Assembly: GCF_008642355.1 (NCBI RefSeq)
Contig: NZ_CP029193.1
Location: forward strand, 3,992,001-4,056,000
Direction of reading: 5' to 3'
Source: Streptomyces venezuelae
GTDB taxonomy: Bacteria; Actinomycetota; Actinomycetes; Streptomycetales; Streptomycetaceae
DNA: 64,000 nt
This document shows positions 42,453-51,306 of the stretch, one piece after another. The notes under the pieces were generated by a model, which saw only the letters and a program-made list of their open reading frames with translations, did not search any database and was not told the origin of the DNA. How positions within the stretch are numbered: position 1 is the first letter of the stretch; every line of letters starts with the position of its first letter. The position numbers and the translations under genes are program-made.

Positions 42453-44441
42453 ATGCAGACCATCGCTCCCCGCTCCAGGCCCCCGCGCCTCTGGCAGCTT
42501 CTGCTGGTGCTCCTCGCCATGACCGGGCTCTTCCTCGCCGGTGCCGCGCCCACGTCCGCGCACGCCGCGCTGACCGGCAGCGACCCGAAGCAGGGAGCGG
42601 TGGTCGACCGGGCCCCCGACCAGGTCAAGCTCACCTTCTCCGAGAAGGTCGCCATGTCGGACGGGTCCGTGCGGGTGCTCGACCCGTCCGGCAAACGCGT
42701 CGACACCGACAAGACGACCGACCTGGGCGCCAACACGTACGGCGTGAAACTGCGTCCGGGCCTGCCCGACGGCACCTTCACCGTCGCCTACCAAGTCGTC
42801 TCCGCCGACAGCCACCCGGTCGCCGGCGCCTACACGTTCTCCATCGGCGCGCCCTCCGACACAAAGGTCGCGCTGCCCGACCAGGAGGCGGGCGGCGGCC
42901 TCGTCGGCGGCCTCTACGACACCGCGCGCTACCTGTCGTACGCCGGGTTCATCCTGCTCGTCGGAGGTGCCGCGTTCGTCCTCGGCTGCTGGCCGCGGGG
43001 CGCGGGGGTGCGGCCCGTGCAGCGGCTCGTGACGGCCGGCTGGGTCACACTCACCGCCTCCACCCTCGTCCTGCTGCTCCTGCGCGCCCCCTACACGGGC
43101 TCCGGGAAGCTCGGGGACGCCTTCGACATGGCCAAGCTCGGCGACGTCCTGAACACCAAGACCGGCGCGGCCCTGGTCTCCCGGCTGCTGCTGCTCGCCG
43201 CCGCCGCGCTGTTCATCGCGGTGCTCTTCGGGGCGTACGTGAAGCGTGAGGGGCCCGGTCAGGCCGCCGAGAAGAAGGACCTCACCTTCGGGCTCGCCAT
43301 CGGCGGCACTGTCGTCGCCCTCGGCATCGCGGCGACGTGGGCCATGGCAGAGCACGCCTCGACCGGCATCCAGGCGGGCATCGCGATGCCCGTCGACGTG
43401 CTGCACCTGCTGGCCGTCGCCGCCTGGCTCGGCGGGCTCGCGTCGCTGCTCGTCGCGCTGTTCCGGACGACCGCGGTGGAGGCCTCGGCCGTGCAGCGGT
43501 TCTCGACCGTGGCGTTCACCAGCGTCGTCGTGCTCGCCGCCACCGGCACCTACCAGGCGTGGCGGCAGGTCGGCTCGTGGTCTGCGCTGACCGGCACCTC
43601 GTACGGGCAGCTGCTCCTCGTCAAGATCGGACTGGTCGTCGTCCTGGTGGGCGTCGCCTCCGTGTCGCGGCGGTGGACCGGGCGGATCGCCACCGAGGCG
43701 AGCGGTCTCGCCCCGGAGGCCGCGGCCGCCGTGGTCGTCGAACAGCGCACGAAGCAGACGTCCGGGCAAGCGTCCAGGCAGACGTCGAAGAAGCCCCAGA
43801 GAAAACCGGCCGCGAAGCCCGCCATGAAGCCGGTCACCGTGCCGGCCTCCGGACAGGACGGTGACGACCCCGAGCGCTCCGCCCAGCTGGCGCGCCAGCA
43901 GGCCGCCATGGACAGCGCCCGCGAGAAGCGCATCCGTGACGCCGACCCGTACCGCTCCGGTCTGCGCCGCTCGGTGCTCGCCGAGGCGGGCATCGCCGTG
44001 GTCCTGCTGGGCGTGACGACGTTCCTCACCGCGACCGAGCCGGGCCGTACCGAGGAGGAGGCCGCCAACGCCACGACTGCGGCGGCCGCGCAGCGCTCGG
44101 GCCCCCTCCAGCTCAAGGTGCCGTTCGACACGGGCGGCACCGACGGCAAGGGCACCGTGCAGCTGGACCTCGACCCCGGCCGCACCGGCAGCAACACCCT
44201 GCACCTTTATGTGAAGCGGCCCAACGGCAGCGCCTTCGACGTCCCCGAGGTGAAGGTCTCCCTCACCAACGAGGCCAAGGACGTCGGCCCGCTGCCCGTC
44301 GCTCCGGACCACATCGCCACCGGACACTGGAGTGCGAACGGCGTGCAGGTCCCTATGGCAGGCACATGGAAGATCGCGGTGACGGTGCGGACCTCCGACA
44401 TCGACCAGGTCACCGTGAAGAAGAACGCGCAGATCGGCTGA
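42453..44441 (+). CDS. CopC-CopD fusion copper protein
   Basis: A 662-residue protein. After a signal sequence the CopC domain starts at His (HAALTGSDPKQGAVVDRAPD) and includes VSADSHPVAGAYTFSIG. A CopD-type membrane region of about eight helices follows (about 150-440), then a Lys/Gln-rich cytosolic insert, another helix and a C-terminal extracytoplasmic domain resembling YtkA/FixH. It probably binds external copper and moves it across the membrane. ATG 42453 follows GAGGGACGG. Confidence 0.92.
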   Translation: MQTIAPRSRPPRLWQLLLVLLAMTGLFLAGAAPTSAHAALTGSDPKQGAVVDRAPDQVKLTFSEKVAMSDGSVRVLDPSGKRVDTDKTTDLGANTYGVKLRPGLPDGTFTVAYQVVSADSHPVAGAYTFSIGAPSDTKVALPDQEAGGGLVGGLYDTARYLSYAGFILLVGGAAFVLGCWPRGAGVRPVQRLVTAGWVTLTASTLVLLLLRAPYTGSGKLGDAFDMAKLGDVLNTKTGAALVSRLLLLAAAALFIAVLFGAYVKREGPGQAAEKKDLTFGLAIGGTVVALGIAATWAMAEHASTGIQAGIAMPVDVLHLLAVAAWLGGLASLLVALFRTTAVEASAVQRFSTVAFTSVVVLAATGTYQAWRQVGSWSALTGTSYGQLLLVKIGLVVVLVGVASVSRRWTGRIATEASGLAPEAAAAVVVEQRTKQTSGQASRQTSKKPQRKPAAKPAMKPVTVPASGQDGDDPERSAQLARQQAAMDSAREKRIRDADPYRSGLRRSVLAEAGIAVVLLGVTTFLTATEPGRTEEEAANATTAAAAQRSGPLQLKVPFDTGGTDGKGTVQLDLDPGRTGSNTLHLYVKRPNGSAFDVPEVKVSLTNEAKDVGPLPVAPDHIATGHWSANGVQVPMAGTWKIAVTVRTSDIDQVTVKKNAQIG

Positions 44442-44455
44442 ACGGAACAACCACC

Positions 44456-45703
44456 ATGGCGGACAACGGGATTTCCAGGCGGCGGCTGCTCGGCACCGCC
44501 GGCGCGACGGGCCTCGCGCTCGGCGCGGCGGGCGGTGCCGTCGGGTACGCGGCGGCGCCCTCCGACACCGCGGATGCCGCGGCCGCCGGCGCGAAGACGG
44601 AGCTGGCCTCCCTGGGCTCCGATCAGGTGATGTTTCACGGGAAACATCAGCCCGGCATCACCACGCCTCTGCAGTCCCGCGGCCATCTGATCGCTTTCGA
44701 CCTGACGGCGGGAGCGGGCCGAAAGGAGGCATCGGCGCTGCTGCGCCGCTGGTCGGCCACGGCAGAGCGGCTGATGGCGGGCGAGCCCGCCGACGGCCGG
44801 GACACGGCCGTCGCCCGGGACGCGGGCCCGTCCTCGTTGTCCGTCACGTTCGGATTCGGCGCCTCCTTTTTCTCCCGCACAGGTCTGGAGAAGCAGCGCC
44901 CGGCCGCGCTCGACCCGCTGCCCGACTTCTCCTCCGACCACCTCGACAAGGCGCGCAGCAACGGCGACCTGTGGGTGCAGATCGGCGCGAACGACCCGCT
45001 GGTCGCGTTCCACGCCCTGCGCGCGATCCAGCAGGAGGCGTCGGGGACGGCGCGGGTGCGCTGGCAGATGAACGGCTTCAACCGCTCGCCGGGCGCCACC
45101 GCGCGGCCGATGACCACCCGCAACCTGATGGGCCAGGTCGACGGCACGAACAACCCGAAGCCTTCGGACAAGGACTTCGACGAGCGGATCTTCGTGCCCT
45201 CGAACGGTGACCCCGCGTGGATGGCGGGCGGTTCCTACGTCGTCGTACGCCGCATTCGGATGCTCCTCGACGACTGGGAGAAGCTCGGCACCAAGGCGCA
45301 GGAGGCGGTGATCGGCCGGCACAAGTCGGATGGCTCCCCTCTGACCGGCGGTACGGAGACCACCGAGCCGAAGCTCGACAAGACGGGCCCGGACGGCAAG
45401 GTCGTCATCGCGGCCAACGCGCACGCCCGCATCACCCGGCCCGACCAGAACGGGGGCGCCGCGATGCTGCGCCGCCCGTTCTCGTACCACGACGGCTTCG
45501 ACGACAAGGGCGAGCCGGACGCGGGGCTGCTCTTCGTCTGCTGGCAGGCGGACCCGATGCGCGGCTTCGTCCCGGTGCAGCGCAAGCTCGACCGGGGGGA
45601 CGCCCTGTCGGAGTTCATCCGGCACGAGGCGAGCGGGCTCTTCGCGGTGCCGGGCGGGGCGGGGAAGGGCGAGTATGTGGGGCAGCGGCTGCTGGAGGGG
45701 TGA
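44456..45703 (+). CDS. dtpA: Tat-exported DyP-type heme peroxidase
   Basis: A 415-residue peroxidase with a Tat signal (SRRRLLGTAGATGLALGAAG). It has the DyP motif Gly-x-x-Asp-Gly (GQVDGTN) with the distal Asp, the proximal His in AANAHARIT, and LFVCWQADPMRGFVPVQ near the end. In S. lividans DtpA works with Sco and ECuC in copper-dependent maturation of the oxidase GlxA during development. It starts 14 bases after the copCD stop. A parS-like site is embedded in codons about 59-64. Confidence 0.94.
   Translation: MADNGISRRRLLGTAGATGLALGAAGGAVGYAAAPSDTADAAAAGAKTELASLGSDQVMFHGKHQPGITTPLQSRGHLIAFDLTAGAGRKEASALLRRWSATAERLMAGEPADGRDTAVARDAGPSSLSVTFGFGASFFSRTGLEKQRPAALDPLPDFSSDHLDKARSNGDLWVQIGANDPLVAFHALRAIQQEASGTARVRWQMNGFNRSPGATARPMTTRNLMGQVDGTNNPKPSDKDFDERIFVPSNGDPAWMAGGSYVVVRRIRMLLDDWEKLGTKAQEAVIGRHKSDGSPLTGGTETTEPKLDKTGPDGKVVIAANAHARITRPDQNGGAAMLRRPFSYHDGFDDKGEPDAGLLFVCWQADPMRGFVPVQRKLDRGDALSEFIRHEASGLFAVPGGAGKGEYVGQRLLEG
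44631..44646. promoter_or_regulatory. parS-like ParB site inside dtpA
   Basis: TGTTTCACGGGAAACA differs by one central base from the bacterial parS consensus TGTTTCACGTGAAACA. The codons used are TTT, CAC, GGG, AAA, CAT; TTT, AAA and CAT are rare in this GC-rich genome, so the DNA sequence itself seems to be conserved. Streptomyces carries many such sites around oriC. Confidence 0.8.
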
Positions 45704-45762
45704 GCCGGGTCGCTGGGTGAGACGCGTGAGCCACGCCACGCGCGGCGCATTAGGGTGACGGT

Positions 45763-46698
45763 ATGTCGGCGACGCGCTATACGTACCTGGGCCCCGAGGG
45801 CACCTTCACCGAGGCGGCTCTCCGTACGCTGCCCGAGGCGGCCACCCGGGAGCTCGTCCCGATGGTCTCCGTCCCCGCCGCGCTGGACGCGGTCCGCAGC
45901 GGTGAGGCGGCGGCCGCGCTGGTGCCGATCGAGAACTCGGTCGAGGGCGGCGTCACGACCACCGTCGACGAGCTCGCCAAGGGTGCGCCCTTGATGATCT
46001 ACCGCGAGGTCGTCCTGCCGATCGCCTTCGCGCTCCTCGTGCGGCCCGGCACGAAGCTGAAGGACATCAAGACGGTGACGGGTCACCCGGTGGCCCAGCC
46101 GCAGGTCCGCAACTGGCTGGCCGCTCATCTGCCGGACGCCGTGTGGGAGTCGGCGGCGTCGAACGCGGACGGTGCCCGGCTGGTCCAGGAGGGCCGGTTC
46201 GACGCGGCCTTCGCGGGTGAGTTCGCGGCGGCCACGTACGGCCTGGAGGCACTGGTCAGCGAGATCCACGACGCGGCGAACGCCGAGACCCGCTTCGTGC
46301 TGGTCGGCCGTCCGGCCCGCCCCGCCGCGCCGACGGGCGCCGACAAGACCTCGGTCGTCATCTGGCTGGGCGACGACCACCCCGGTGCCCTGCTCGAACT
46401 GCTCCAGGAATTCGCGGTCCGCGGCGTCAACCTGATGCGGATCGAGTCGCGGCCCACCGGTCAGGGCATCGGCAATTACTGCTTCTCGGTGGATGCCGAA
46501 GGGCACATCACGGACCGCCGGGTCGGCGAGGCCCTGATGGGGCTCAAGCGGATCTGCCCGCAGGTGCGCTTCCTCGGGTCGTATCCGAGGGCGGGGGTGG
46601 CGACGGAGGACGTCACGCCGCCGCGGCCCGGTACGACGGACCCCGAGTTCATGGCCGCGTCGGACTGGCTGACGCGCTGCCAGGACGGACGTTTCTAG
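45763..46698 (+). CDS. pheA: Prephenate dehydratase
   Basis: A 311-residue monofunctional enzyme that converts prephenate to phenylpyruvate in phenylalanine synthesis. YLGPEGTFTEAAL is at the start, IENSVEGGV in the middle, the catalytic Thr-Arg-Phe in AETRFVLVGR, and the ACT regulatory domain has the Phe-binding ESRP motif (RIESRPTGQGIGNY). TAGGGT (45751-45756) lies 6 bases before the ATG, consistent with a leaderless transcript. Confidence 0.96.
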   Translation: MSATRYTYLGPEGTFTEAALRTLPEAATRELVPMVSVPAALDAVRSGEAAAALVPIENSVEGGVTTTVDELAKGAPLMIYREVVLPIAFALLVRPGTKLKDIKTVTGHPVAQPQVRNWLAAHLPDAVWESAASNADGARLVQEGRFDAAFAGEFAAATYGLEALVSEIHDAANAETRFVLVGRPARPAAPTGADKTSVVIWLGDDHPGALLELLQEFAVRGVNLMRIESRPTGQGIGNYCFSVDAEGHITDRRVGEALMGLKRICPQVRFLGSYPRAGVATEDVTPPRPGTTDPEFMAASDWLTRCQDGRF

Positions 46699-47246
46699 CC
46701 GCCCCCGCGCTCGTACTCCGGTCCTACCTGCAGATTTACGTTATCCACAGAAGTTATCCACAGGCTTGTGTCTCGACCTGGGGACAAGTCGACAACGAAG
46801 CGTGACATGGTCGACAAATCGCCCTGGAGCGCCCAAGAACGTCCACAGTCCCGCACGTCACCCCTCGTCCACTCTTTTCCATTGATCAACTCTTTGGAGC
46901 GAGGTATTTCCACTCGAAAGTGGGTGTGCGGGTGGTTTGGGAAGGGATTCCCCGGGCGCATGAACAGCTCACGGAATGGGATGTTCCAACATCCACAGAT
47001 CTTTCGCACACCCTGTGGATAACCGTCCGGACCCCCTGATTCCTGTGGACAACAGCGGTGGACGGGCAGCCCAAGTTCCGCTCCCCGCAAGGGGTTCCGG
47101 TCAAAGCGGCGCGCACACTCTGCCCCGTTTCGGGGAATGCCGCCCTTTTTATTGACCCATAAATTCACATTCCGGCAAAACGGGCATAACGTACGCAACG
47201 GAATATCGAGTCGTGGGCCGGAACCGGGCGACGGTAGCCTTGAGGG
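46699..47246. other. 548-base gene-free interval with DnaA-box cluster
   Basis: A non-coding, AT-rich region between pheA and serS. Besides the DnaA boxes listed separately it has two TTGTCGAC-type sequences near 46787-46817, a small CCCCG-TTT-CGGGG hairpin (47123-47135) followed by TTTTT, and TTGACC (47152-47157), a possible -35 box. TAGCCT (47235-47240) lies 6 bases before the serS GTG. No ORF is convincing. Confidence 0.7.
46741..47052. promoter_or_regulatory. Cluster of DnaA boxes
   Basis: TTATCCACA occurs at 46741-46749 and 46754-46762, its complement TGTGGATAA at 47014-47022 and TGTGGACAA (the preferred Streptomyces box TTGTCCACA) at 47044-47052. Weaker relatives containing TCCACA lie near 46841 and 46992. 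Four perfect boxes in 312 bases of a GC-rich genome are not expected by chance. The region is not oriC, since dnaA and dnaN are absent. It resembles the DnaA-titrating clusters described near oriC in S. coelicolor. Confidence 0.78.
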
Positions 47247-48524
47247 GTGATTGACCTTCGCCTGCTCCGTGAGGACCCCGACCGTGTTCGCGCCTCCCAG
47301 CGCGCCCGTGGAGAGGACGTCGCGCTCGTCGACGCCCTGCTCTCCGCCGACGAGCGGCGCAGGTCGTCCGGCCTCCGCTTCGACGAGCTCCGCGCCGAGC
47401 AGAAGGCGCTCGGCAAGCTGATCCCCAAGGCGGCGCCCGAGGAGAAGCAGGAGCTCCTGAAGAAGGCGGGCGAGCTCTCCGCCGCCGTCAAGGCCGCCGA
47501 CGCCGCCCAGGACGAGGCCGATGACGAGACCAAGCGGCTCCTGCAGCAGCTCGGCAACCTCGTCCACCCGGACGTCCCGGTCGGCGGCGAGGAGGACTTC
47601 GTCGTCCTCGACACCATCGGCACCCCGCGCGACTTCGCCGCCGAGGGCTTCGAGCCCAAGGACCACCTGGAGCTCGGCGAGGCGCTCGGCGCCATCGACG
47701 TCGAGCGCGGCGCGAAGGTCTCCGGCTCGCGCTTCTACTACCTGACAGGTGTCGGCGCCCTCCTGGAGCTGGCCCTCGTCAACGCGGCGATCGCCCAGGC
47801 GACGGAGGCCGGGTTCATCCCGATGCTGACGCCGTCGCTGGTCCGTCCCCGCGCGATGGAGGGCACGGGCTTCCTCGGTCAGGCCGCGGAGAACGTGTAC
47901 CACCTGGAGAAGGACGACTACTACCTGGTCGGCACCTCCGAGGTCCCCCTCGCGGCGTACCACATGGACGAGATCATCGAGGCGGGCAAGCTCCCGCTCC
48001 GGTACGCGGGCTTCTCGCCCTGCTACCGCCGCGAGGCCGGCACGTACGGCAAGGACACCCGCGGCATCTTCCGCGTCCACCAGTTCGACAAGGTCGAGAT
48101 GTTCTCGTACGTCGACCCGGAGGACGCGGAGAACGAGCACAAGCGTCTCCTGGAGTGGGAGAAGCAGTGGCTTACCGGCCTCGGTCTGCCCTTCCAGGTG
48201 ATCGACGTGGCGACGGGTGACCTCGGCGCGTCGGCCTCGCGCAAGTACGACTGCGAGGCGTGGATCCCCACCCAGGGCAAGTACCGCGAGCTGACCTCGG
48301 CCTCGAACTGCGACAGCTTCCAGGCCCGCCGCCTGTCGGTGCGCATGCGCGACGGCAAGAAGGTGCAGCCTCTCGCGACGCTGAACGGCACGCTGTGCGC
48401 CGTCCCGCGGACGATCGTGGCCCTCCTGGAGAATCACCAGCAGGCCGACGGCTCCGTGGTGGTGCCCGAGGTCCTGCGTCCGTACCTCGGGGGTCGAGAG
48501 ATTTTGGAGCCCATCGCCAAGTGA
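47247..48524 (+). CDS. serS: Seryl-tRNA synthetase
   Basis: A 425-residue class II synthetase charging tRNA-Ser and tRNA-Sec-type substrates. The N-terminal coiled-coil arm (about 28-105) binds the long variable arm. Motif 2 is in [20 protein letters not shown], the serine-binding segment in [10 protein letters not shown], and motif 3 in [15 protein letters not shown] 47247 gives the standard [11 protein letters not shown] start and lies 6 bases after TAGCCT, suggesting a leaderless mRNA. The stop overlaps the next gene. Confidence 0.97.
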   Translation: MIDLRLLREDPDRVRASQRARGEDVALVDALLSADERRRSSGLRFDELRAEQKALGKLIPKAAPEEKQELLKKAGELSAAVKAADAAQDEADDETKRLLQQLGNLVHPDVPVGGEEDFVVLDTIGTPRDFAAEGFEPKDHLELGEALGAIDVERGAKVSGSRFYYLTGVGALLELALVNAAIAQATEAGFIPMLTPSLVRPRAMEGTGFLGQAAENVYHLEKDDYYLVGTSEVPLAAYHMDEIIEAGKLPLRYAGFSPCYRREAGTYGKDTRGIFRVHQFDKVEMFSYVDPEDAENEHKRLLEWEKQWLTGLGLPFQVIDVATGDLGASASRKYDCEAWIPTQGKYRELTSASNCDSFQARRLSVRMRDGKKVQPLATLNGTLCAVPRTIVALLENHQQADGSVVVPEVLRPYLGGREILEPIAK

Positions 48525-49345
48525 GCCACCCAGCTCCGGTCACGCCCTCCTTCCCGTACAAGCTGGTCGCGACCGACCTCGACGGGACGCTGCTGCGCCC
48601 CGACGACACGGTGTCGGAACGTACGCGCCACGCGCTCACCGCGGCGACCGCGGCGGGCGCGGCGCACATCGTCGTCACCGGCCGTGCGGTGCCCTGGACC
48701 CGCCACATCCTCGACGACCTCGGCTACGACGGCATCGCGGTCTGCGGTCAGGGCGCGCAGGTCTACCACGCGGGGGAGCACCGTCTTCTGACCTCGGTGA
48801 CGCTCGACCGGCAGCTGGCCGGTCTGGCGCTCGCCAAGATCGAGGCGGAGATCGGCCCGCTGGCGCTCGCGGCGAGTCGTGACGGCATCGACGGCGAGGT
48901 CCTGGTCGGCCCGGGGTACACGGTCCAGGACGGCCCGCTGCCCGCGACGCCCTTCACGGACATCGCCGACCTGTGGGCGGCGCCGTTGAACAAGCTGTAC
49001 ATCCAGCACCCCGGTCTGGGTGACGACGCGCTCACCGACGTGGCACGCCAGGTCGCGGGGGATCTCGTCGGCGTGACCATGGCGGGCGAGGGCATAGTCG
49101 AACTCCTGCCGCTGGGCCTCTCCAAGGCGACGGGCCTCTCGCTGGCCGCGCGGCGCCTGGGTGCGAAGGCCGTGGACACGATCGCGTTCGGCGACATGCC
49201 GAACGACATCCCGATGTTCGCCTGGGCGGCGCACGGCGTGGCCATGGCCAACGCCCACGACGAACTCAAGGCGGTCGCCGACGAGGTGACGACGTCGAAC
49301 GAGGCGGACGGCATCGCGGTGGTGCTGGAGCGGTTGCTGGGCTGA
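48521..49345 (+). CDS. HAD-superfamily (Cof-type) phosphatase
   Basis: A 274-residue HAD IIB phosphatase. Motif I is [10 protein letters not shown] with two catalytic Asp, motif II IVVTGR, Lys in [14 protein letters not shown], and motif [15 protein letters not shown]. It probably acts on sugar phosphates or nucleotides. GTG 48521 overlaps the serS stop (GTGA), so it is translated with the synthetase. The second HAD gene at 59851 is a close paralogue. Confidence 0.93.
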   Translation: MSHPAPVTPSFPYKLVATDLDGTLLRPDDTVSERTRHALTAATAAGAAHIVVTGRAVPWTRHILDDLGYDGIAVCGQGAQVYHAGEHRLLTSVTLDRQLAGLALAKIEAEIGPLALAASRDGIDGEVLVGPGYTVQDGPLPATPFTDIADLWAAPLNKLYIQHPGLGDDALTDVARQVAGDLVGVTMAGEGIVELLPLGLSKATGLSLAARRLGAKAVDTIAFGDMPNDIPMFAWAAHGVAMANAHDELKAVADEVTTSNEADGIAVVLERLLG

Positions 49346-49634
49346 GGCCCGCTCCGGTCCTGTTCCGCCGAGTTTTTGGCCCCCTCTGGGGGGGGCGGCC
49401 CGCGCAGCGATGCGGATTCTGCGCGCTCGAAGCGGCCGCCCCGGGCAGTTCCCCCGTGCGCGGACTCGACGGAGCGGACAACCGCTCCGGAGCCTCTCAC
49501 GACTGCCCTGCCGGGAACTCGACGGACCGTGGTGGCGGTCGCGCCGGCTCCTCTCCCAGAAGGTGAGCGCCGGGTTCCCCCGGCGCGGTGGCACCAACTA
49601 CTCTGCCCGCGCGCCGACTTCACCGCCACCGAAT
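49346..49634. other. Gene-free convergent interval
   Basis: About 300 bases between the converging HAD and ABC permease genes. GCCCCC-TCT-GGGGGG (49379-49393) is a likely terminator for the HAD gene. Several Gly/Arg-rich frames are open here but lack ribosome sites and look like GC-bias artefacts. Confidence 0.5.
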
Positions 49635-49663
49635 AAAAGTCGGTCACTTCTTCAAGAAGCCGG
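49635..49663 (-). terminator. Terminator of the ABC operon
   Basis: On the minus strand the stem CTTCTT-G-AAGAAG, extended by CGG/CCG, is followed by CTTTTATT. It lies directly after the permease stop codon and has an unusual T-run for this genome. Confidence 0.65.
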
Positions 49664-50383
49664 TTACTCCTCGCCCGCCAGCGTCAGCGAGCGGAGCTTC
49701 TGGCCGGCGTACCAGGTGGTGGCCACCGTGACCGCGAGCAGCAGGACCGCCCCGGTCGTCAGCCCGACGTCCGAGGTGATCAGGTCGCCCTTGCCGACCT
49801 TCTCCGCCACCGCGAGGGACCACTGCTGGACGCTGAGGGTGCGCGCTCCGGAGACCAGCGAGCCGAAGAGGGCCTCCCACACCAGGGCGTAGACGAGCCC
49901 GAAGACCACGGCGTGCCGGGTGATCGTGCCGAGGAGCAGGAAGATCGCGGCATACGTGATCGAGGCGACGAGGGCCGCGATCGTGTAGGCGACGGCGATC
50001 TGCTGGCCGTTGCCGTTGAGGATCATCCCCGCGACGAACGTGGGGATCGCGGAGAACGCCATGGTCACGGCGATGGCGACGATCAGCTTGGTGAAGATGA
50101 TCGCGGGCCGCTTGATAGGCTTGGAGAGCAGGTAGACGACGGAGCCGTCGTCGATCTCCGGGCCGATCGCGCCCGTGCCCGCGATGACGCCGATGATCGG
50201 CACCATCGTGGCGAGCGCGAAGCCGCCGAGGACGTCGACGGCCACTTGGTCGTCGGCGCCGCTGAAGCCGCGTACCGCCGCGGAGATGGCGATCAGCAGA
50301 ACGGGCAGGGCGAAGAGGATGAGTGCCCGGCGGCGGCCGAGCAGGGCCCGGTAGGTGAGCCGGGCGACAGTGGGGTCGTACAT
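49664..50383 (-). CDS. ABC-2-type transporter permease
   Basis: A 239-residue protein with six predicted membrane helices (ALILFALPVLLIAISAAVRG, FALATMVPIIGVIAGTGAIG, ITYAAIFLLLGTIT, GAVLLLAVTVATTWYAG). A cytosolic loop IDDGSVVYLLSKPIKRPAII is typical of this permease group. It is the last gene of a four-gene operon, 11 bases after its ATPase. The substrate is unknown; relatives export lipids or peptides or confer resistance. Confidence 0.88.
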   Translation of the reverse strand: MYDPTVARLTYRALLGRRRALILFALPVLLIAISAAVRGFSGADDQVAVDVLGGFALATMVPIIGVIAGTGAIGPEIDDGSVVYLLSKPIKRPAIIFTKLIVAIAVTMAFSAIPTFVAGMILNGNGQQIAVAYTIAALVASITYAAIFLLLGTITRHAVVFGLVYALVWEALFGSLVSGARTLSVQQWSLAVAEKVGKGDLITSDVGLTTGAVLLLAVTVATTWYAGQKLRSLTLAGEE

Positions 50384-50394
50384 GAGGGCTCCCT

Positions 50395-51306
50395 TCAGGC
50401 CGCGACGAGGTAGGAGAAGACCGACTCGAGGGACTCGTCCGAGGGCGAGACCGTGAGGAGCCGGATGCCGTGTTCCCGGGCGACCCGGGGCAGCAGCGTG
50501 GTGAACCGCGCGAAATCGACCGCCTGGACGCGCAGGGCGCCCTCCTTGAGGTCGACTTCGATGCCGGCCGTCGAAGGGTCGGCGATCAGCGCGGCGGCCA
50601 GGGCGCGGTCGTCGCTGGAGCGGATCAGATAGCGGTGGGGCCGGTCGGTCATGAGCCGGCGGATGCGGCGGAAGTCGCCGCTGGCCGCGTGGCGTCCGGC
50701 GACGATCACCTCGATGTGGGAGGCCAGTTGCTCCACCTCCTCGAGGATGTGCGAGGAGAAGAGGACCGTGCGGCCCTGGCCCCCCATGGTGCGCAGGAGC
50801 TCCATCAGCTGCATGCGCTGGCGCGGGTCCATGCCGTTGAAGGGTTCGTCGAGCAGCAGCACGGCCGGGTCGTGGACCAGTGCGGACGCCATTTTCACGC
50901 GCTGGCGCATGCCCTTGGAGTACGTGGAGATCTTGCGGTCCTGCGCGTACTCCATCTCGACCGTGGCCAGCGCCTTCTTGGCGGCCCGTTCGTCGAGTCC
51001 GTGCAACTCGGCGTTGGCGACGACGAATTCGCGGCCCGTGAGGAAGTCGTACATGGCCTCCCTCTCGGGGACGATGCCGATGTCCTTGTAGATCTGTTCG
51101 TTCCGCCAGATCGGCTTGTCGTCGAGGGTGACGCTGCCGGTGGAGGGGGCGAGGAAGCCGCCCATCATGTTGATGAGGGTTGATTTGCCCGCGCCGTTCG
51201 GGCCGAGGAGGCCCGTGACGCCGGGGCCGATGTTCATGGTGATGTCGTTGACGGCCACCACGTTCCCGAACCAGCGGGAGGCATGGTCAATATTGATCGT
51301 GCTCAC
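50395..51306 (-). CDS. ABC transporter ATPase
   Basis: A 303-residue ATPase. Walker A is GPNGAGKS, the signature is a variant (TYSKGMRQRVKMASALVHDP), and Walker B is AVLLLDEPFNGMDP with a switch His in SSHILEEVE. A C-terminal 90-residue ferredoxin-like extension follows. GTG 51306 overlaps the upstream permease stop. It pairs with the permease at 49664. Confidence 0.92.
   Translation of the reverse strand: MSTINIDHASRWFGNVVAVNDITMNIGPGVTGLLGPNGAGKSTLINMMGGFLAPSTGSVTLDDKPIWRNEQIYKDIGIVPEREAMYDFLTGREFVVANAELHGLDERAAKKALATVEMEYAQDRKISTYSKGMRQRVKMASALVHDPAVLLLDEPFNGMDPRQRMQLMELLRTMGGQGRTVLFSSHILEEVEQLASHIEVIVAGRHAASGDFRRIRRLMTDRPHRYLIRSSDDRALAAALIADPSTAGIEVDLKEGALRVQAVDFARFTTLLPRVAREHGIRLLTVSPSDESLESVFSYLVAA

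Noticed and set aside
46699..47246. DnaA-box region considered as the replication origin
   Set aside because: dnaA, dnaN, rpmH and the many (about 19) boxes of Streptomyces oriC are not here; only four perfect boxes are present.
49376..49636. Small plus-strand ORF between HAD and ABC permease genes
   Set aside because: No ribosome site, begins in a terminator hairpin and has random composition.
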